Positions 63,026 through 64,000 of a stretch of DNA of 64,000 bases are shown here, piece after piece. Numbering within the stretch: position 1 is the first letter of the stretch; every line of letters begins with the position of its first letter. This stretch comes from Imbricaverruca yamaguchii (lineage: Eukaryota; Arthropoda; Thecostraca; Neoverrucidae). The DNA is taken from assembly GCA_034440575.1 (NCBI GenBank), contig JAOTOL010001276.1, positions 201,001 to 265,000 of the forward strand, read 5' to 3'. The notes beneath the pieces were generated by a model that was not told the DNA's origin, did not search any database, and saw only the letters and a list, made by a program, of their open reading frames with translations. The position numbers and the translations under genes are program-made.

Positions 63026-63560
63026 TAGGACTTTAGGTATTCACGAACGACCTGGTCGCAGTTTCAGAGACCAAACCAACATCGCAAGAAACATGCATGC
63101 CATTTGTAGCACCCGCGTGGTAGCTGACGTTACCATCGACTTCATAGTTGTATATTCCAGACATTGTTGGGTCCATATCTCAGACATCGGCAAGCAAACC
63201 TTAAGGATCAGCAATACGCTAGATTAAGTTAATTGCACACCATAGAGCAAAATAACACCCGCTGACGTGCCATTTTTGGCACGCTATTGGCGAAAAGGGA
63301 GAACAATTGTTCCATTCCGTTTGACGCGAACAACGTTAGGAGCGAGCTGTGATCTACGTGATCGGGGAAACACAGGTGCCCTGCTACCCACAGGGTACAC
63401 ACAGGGACTACCCACTGAAACACGAAACGCTTTTGGGCATTTGATGAGTGTCGCTACCGTTGAAAAAACGAATACGATCATTGTGATAGCGTTGTAAGAG
63501 CGTGACAAGTGTTGGAAGAGCGTTGCAAGAGCATTGTAAGAGCGCTATGAGAATGACCAA
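63026..63560. other. Unassigned intergenic DNA
   Basis: A short run of AGAGCGTTGYAAG repeats lies at 63488-63550. Confidence 0.45.
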
Positions 63561-64000
63561 ATGAGGCGTCCATTCCTGCCTGTGCGCAGGAAGGCGGCTA
63601 CAGTTCTACTCGTGTTCTCGGCGGCGCTGTGCACGCTGCGACTGCTACAGTAATTACCGTCCAGACGAGCCTCGCCGCACATGCGTGGACGGACGCCAAC
63701 GCCAGTCCATTAGCAGGCGAATTACCGCCTAATTAGCCGAGTTTACTGCCGGCCGCCGACACGCCACGGGCCAAACAGCACGTGCACCGTGTCGGTGGAC
63801 ACGGCCAGCCAGCTGCGGAAGAGCTGGTGCCGCCGCCGCCGTGCCTCAGGGCCGCGCTCGTCCGTAAATCGCGAGCGTCGAGCCGGGTGACCGCTGGTCG
63901 TGGTGTCGACCTGCGGGTGGAGTGAGCCCGCTTGCCGGTGACAGTTAATCTCACAGTCTGTCGCACGCCGCGTCCGGCCGGCTGGTGGCGCGCGTGCCAT
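63561..64000. other. GC-rich island at the window edge, possible first exon
   Basis: CpG-rich sequence. A plus frame from ATG 63561 gives 30 residues with basic residues and a hydrophobic stretch (VRRKAATVLLVFSAALC), stopping at 63651; a weak donor GTAATT lies at 63649. A minus frame is open to the window end. Neither is assigned. Confidence 0.25.

Overview
This is eukaryotic, almost certainly metazoan, intergenic-rich DNA. It contains one recognisable host gene with an intron, several decayed non-LTR retrotransposons, DNA transposons, tRNA-derived SINEs, and many micro- and minisatellites. Jockey- and CR1-type LINEs, a Transib-like transposon and an animal-type lysosomal hexosaminidase fit an invertebrate, perhaps an arthropod. 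The species cannot be fixed from sequence alone.

Layout. 1-1796: LINE copy A (minus strand, dead FAND catalytic motif). 1797-2883 and 8254-9085: one Jockey-type LINE, cut inside its RNase H domain by a 5,365-bp DNA transposon at 2884-8248. That transposon has 37/38-bp inverted repeats beginning CACACTG/CACAGTG and a 5-bp GC-rich target duplication (CGGCG), the hallmarks of Transib, the family related to RAG. 9.1-18.5 kb: mostly anonymous sequence with a 29-bp minisatellite, a 320-bp (GT)n tract, a palindrome and one copy of an interspersed repeat whose inverted partner lies at 61.9-62.6 kb. 18.5-24.2 kb: about 93 copies of a 61-bp satellite. 24.3 and 26.6 kb: two opposed copies of a tRNA-derived SINE. 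29.6-33.1 kb: two halves of a CR1-type LINE in opposite orientation, each ending in a (CT)n/(GA)n tract, which looks like one element split by an inversion. A 357-bp hAT MITE with a perfect 8-bp target duplication lies between them.

37.97-41.78 kb: a beta-hexosaminidase (HEXA/HEXB, GH20) gene. One large exon ends at 39560 and the terminal exon is 41715-41775. The intron between them is filled by about 60 copies of a roughly 22-bp repeat whose unit resembles the gene's own splice donor. 42.4-42.8 kb: a LINE C-terminal fragment. 43.3-50.2 kb: irregular purine-rich repeat blocks bounded by CAG(T)GGCG-type ends next to (TA)n tracts, with LINE copy B (intact FADD but frameshifted) and a 440-bp-arm inverted repeat inside. 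53.6-54.6 kb: a 46-bp minisatellite. 56.8-57.8 kb: another CAGTGGCG-type irregular block. 60.5 kb: a second SINE family (partner at 33.2 kb). 62-64 kb: repeats, then a GC-rich island at the window edge.

No operon-like gene set or cooperating pathway is present. The interest lies in the mobile DNA and in how repeats have formed from functional sequences.
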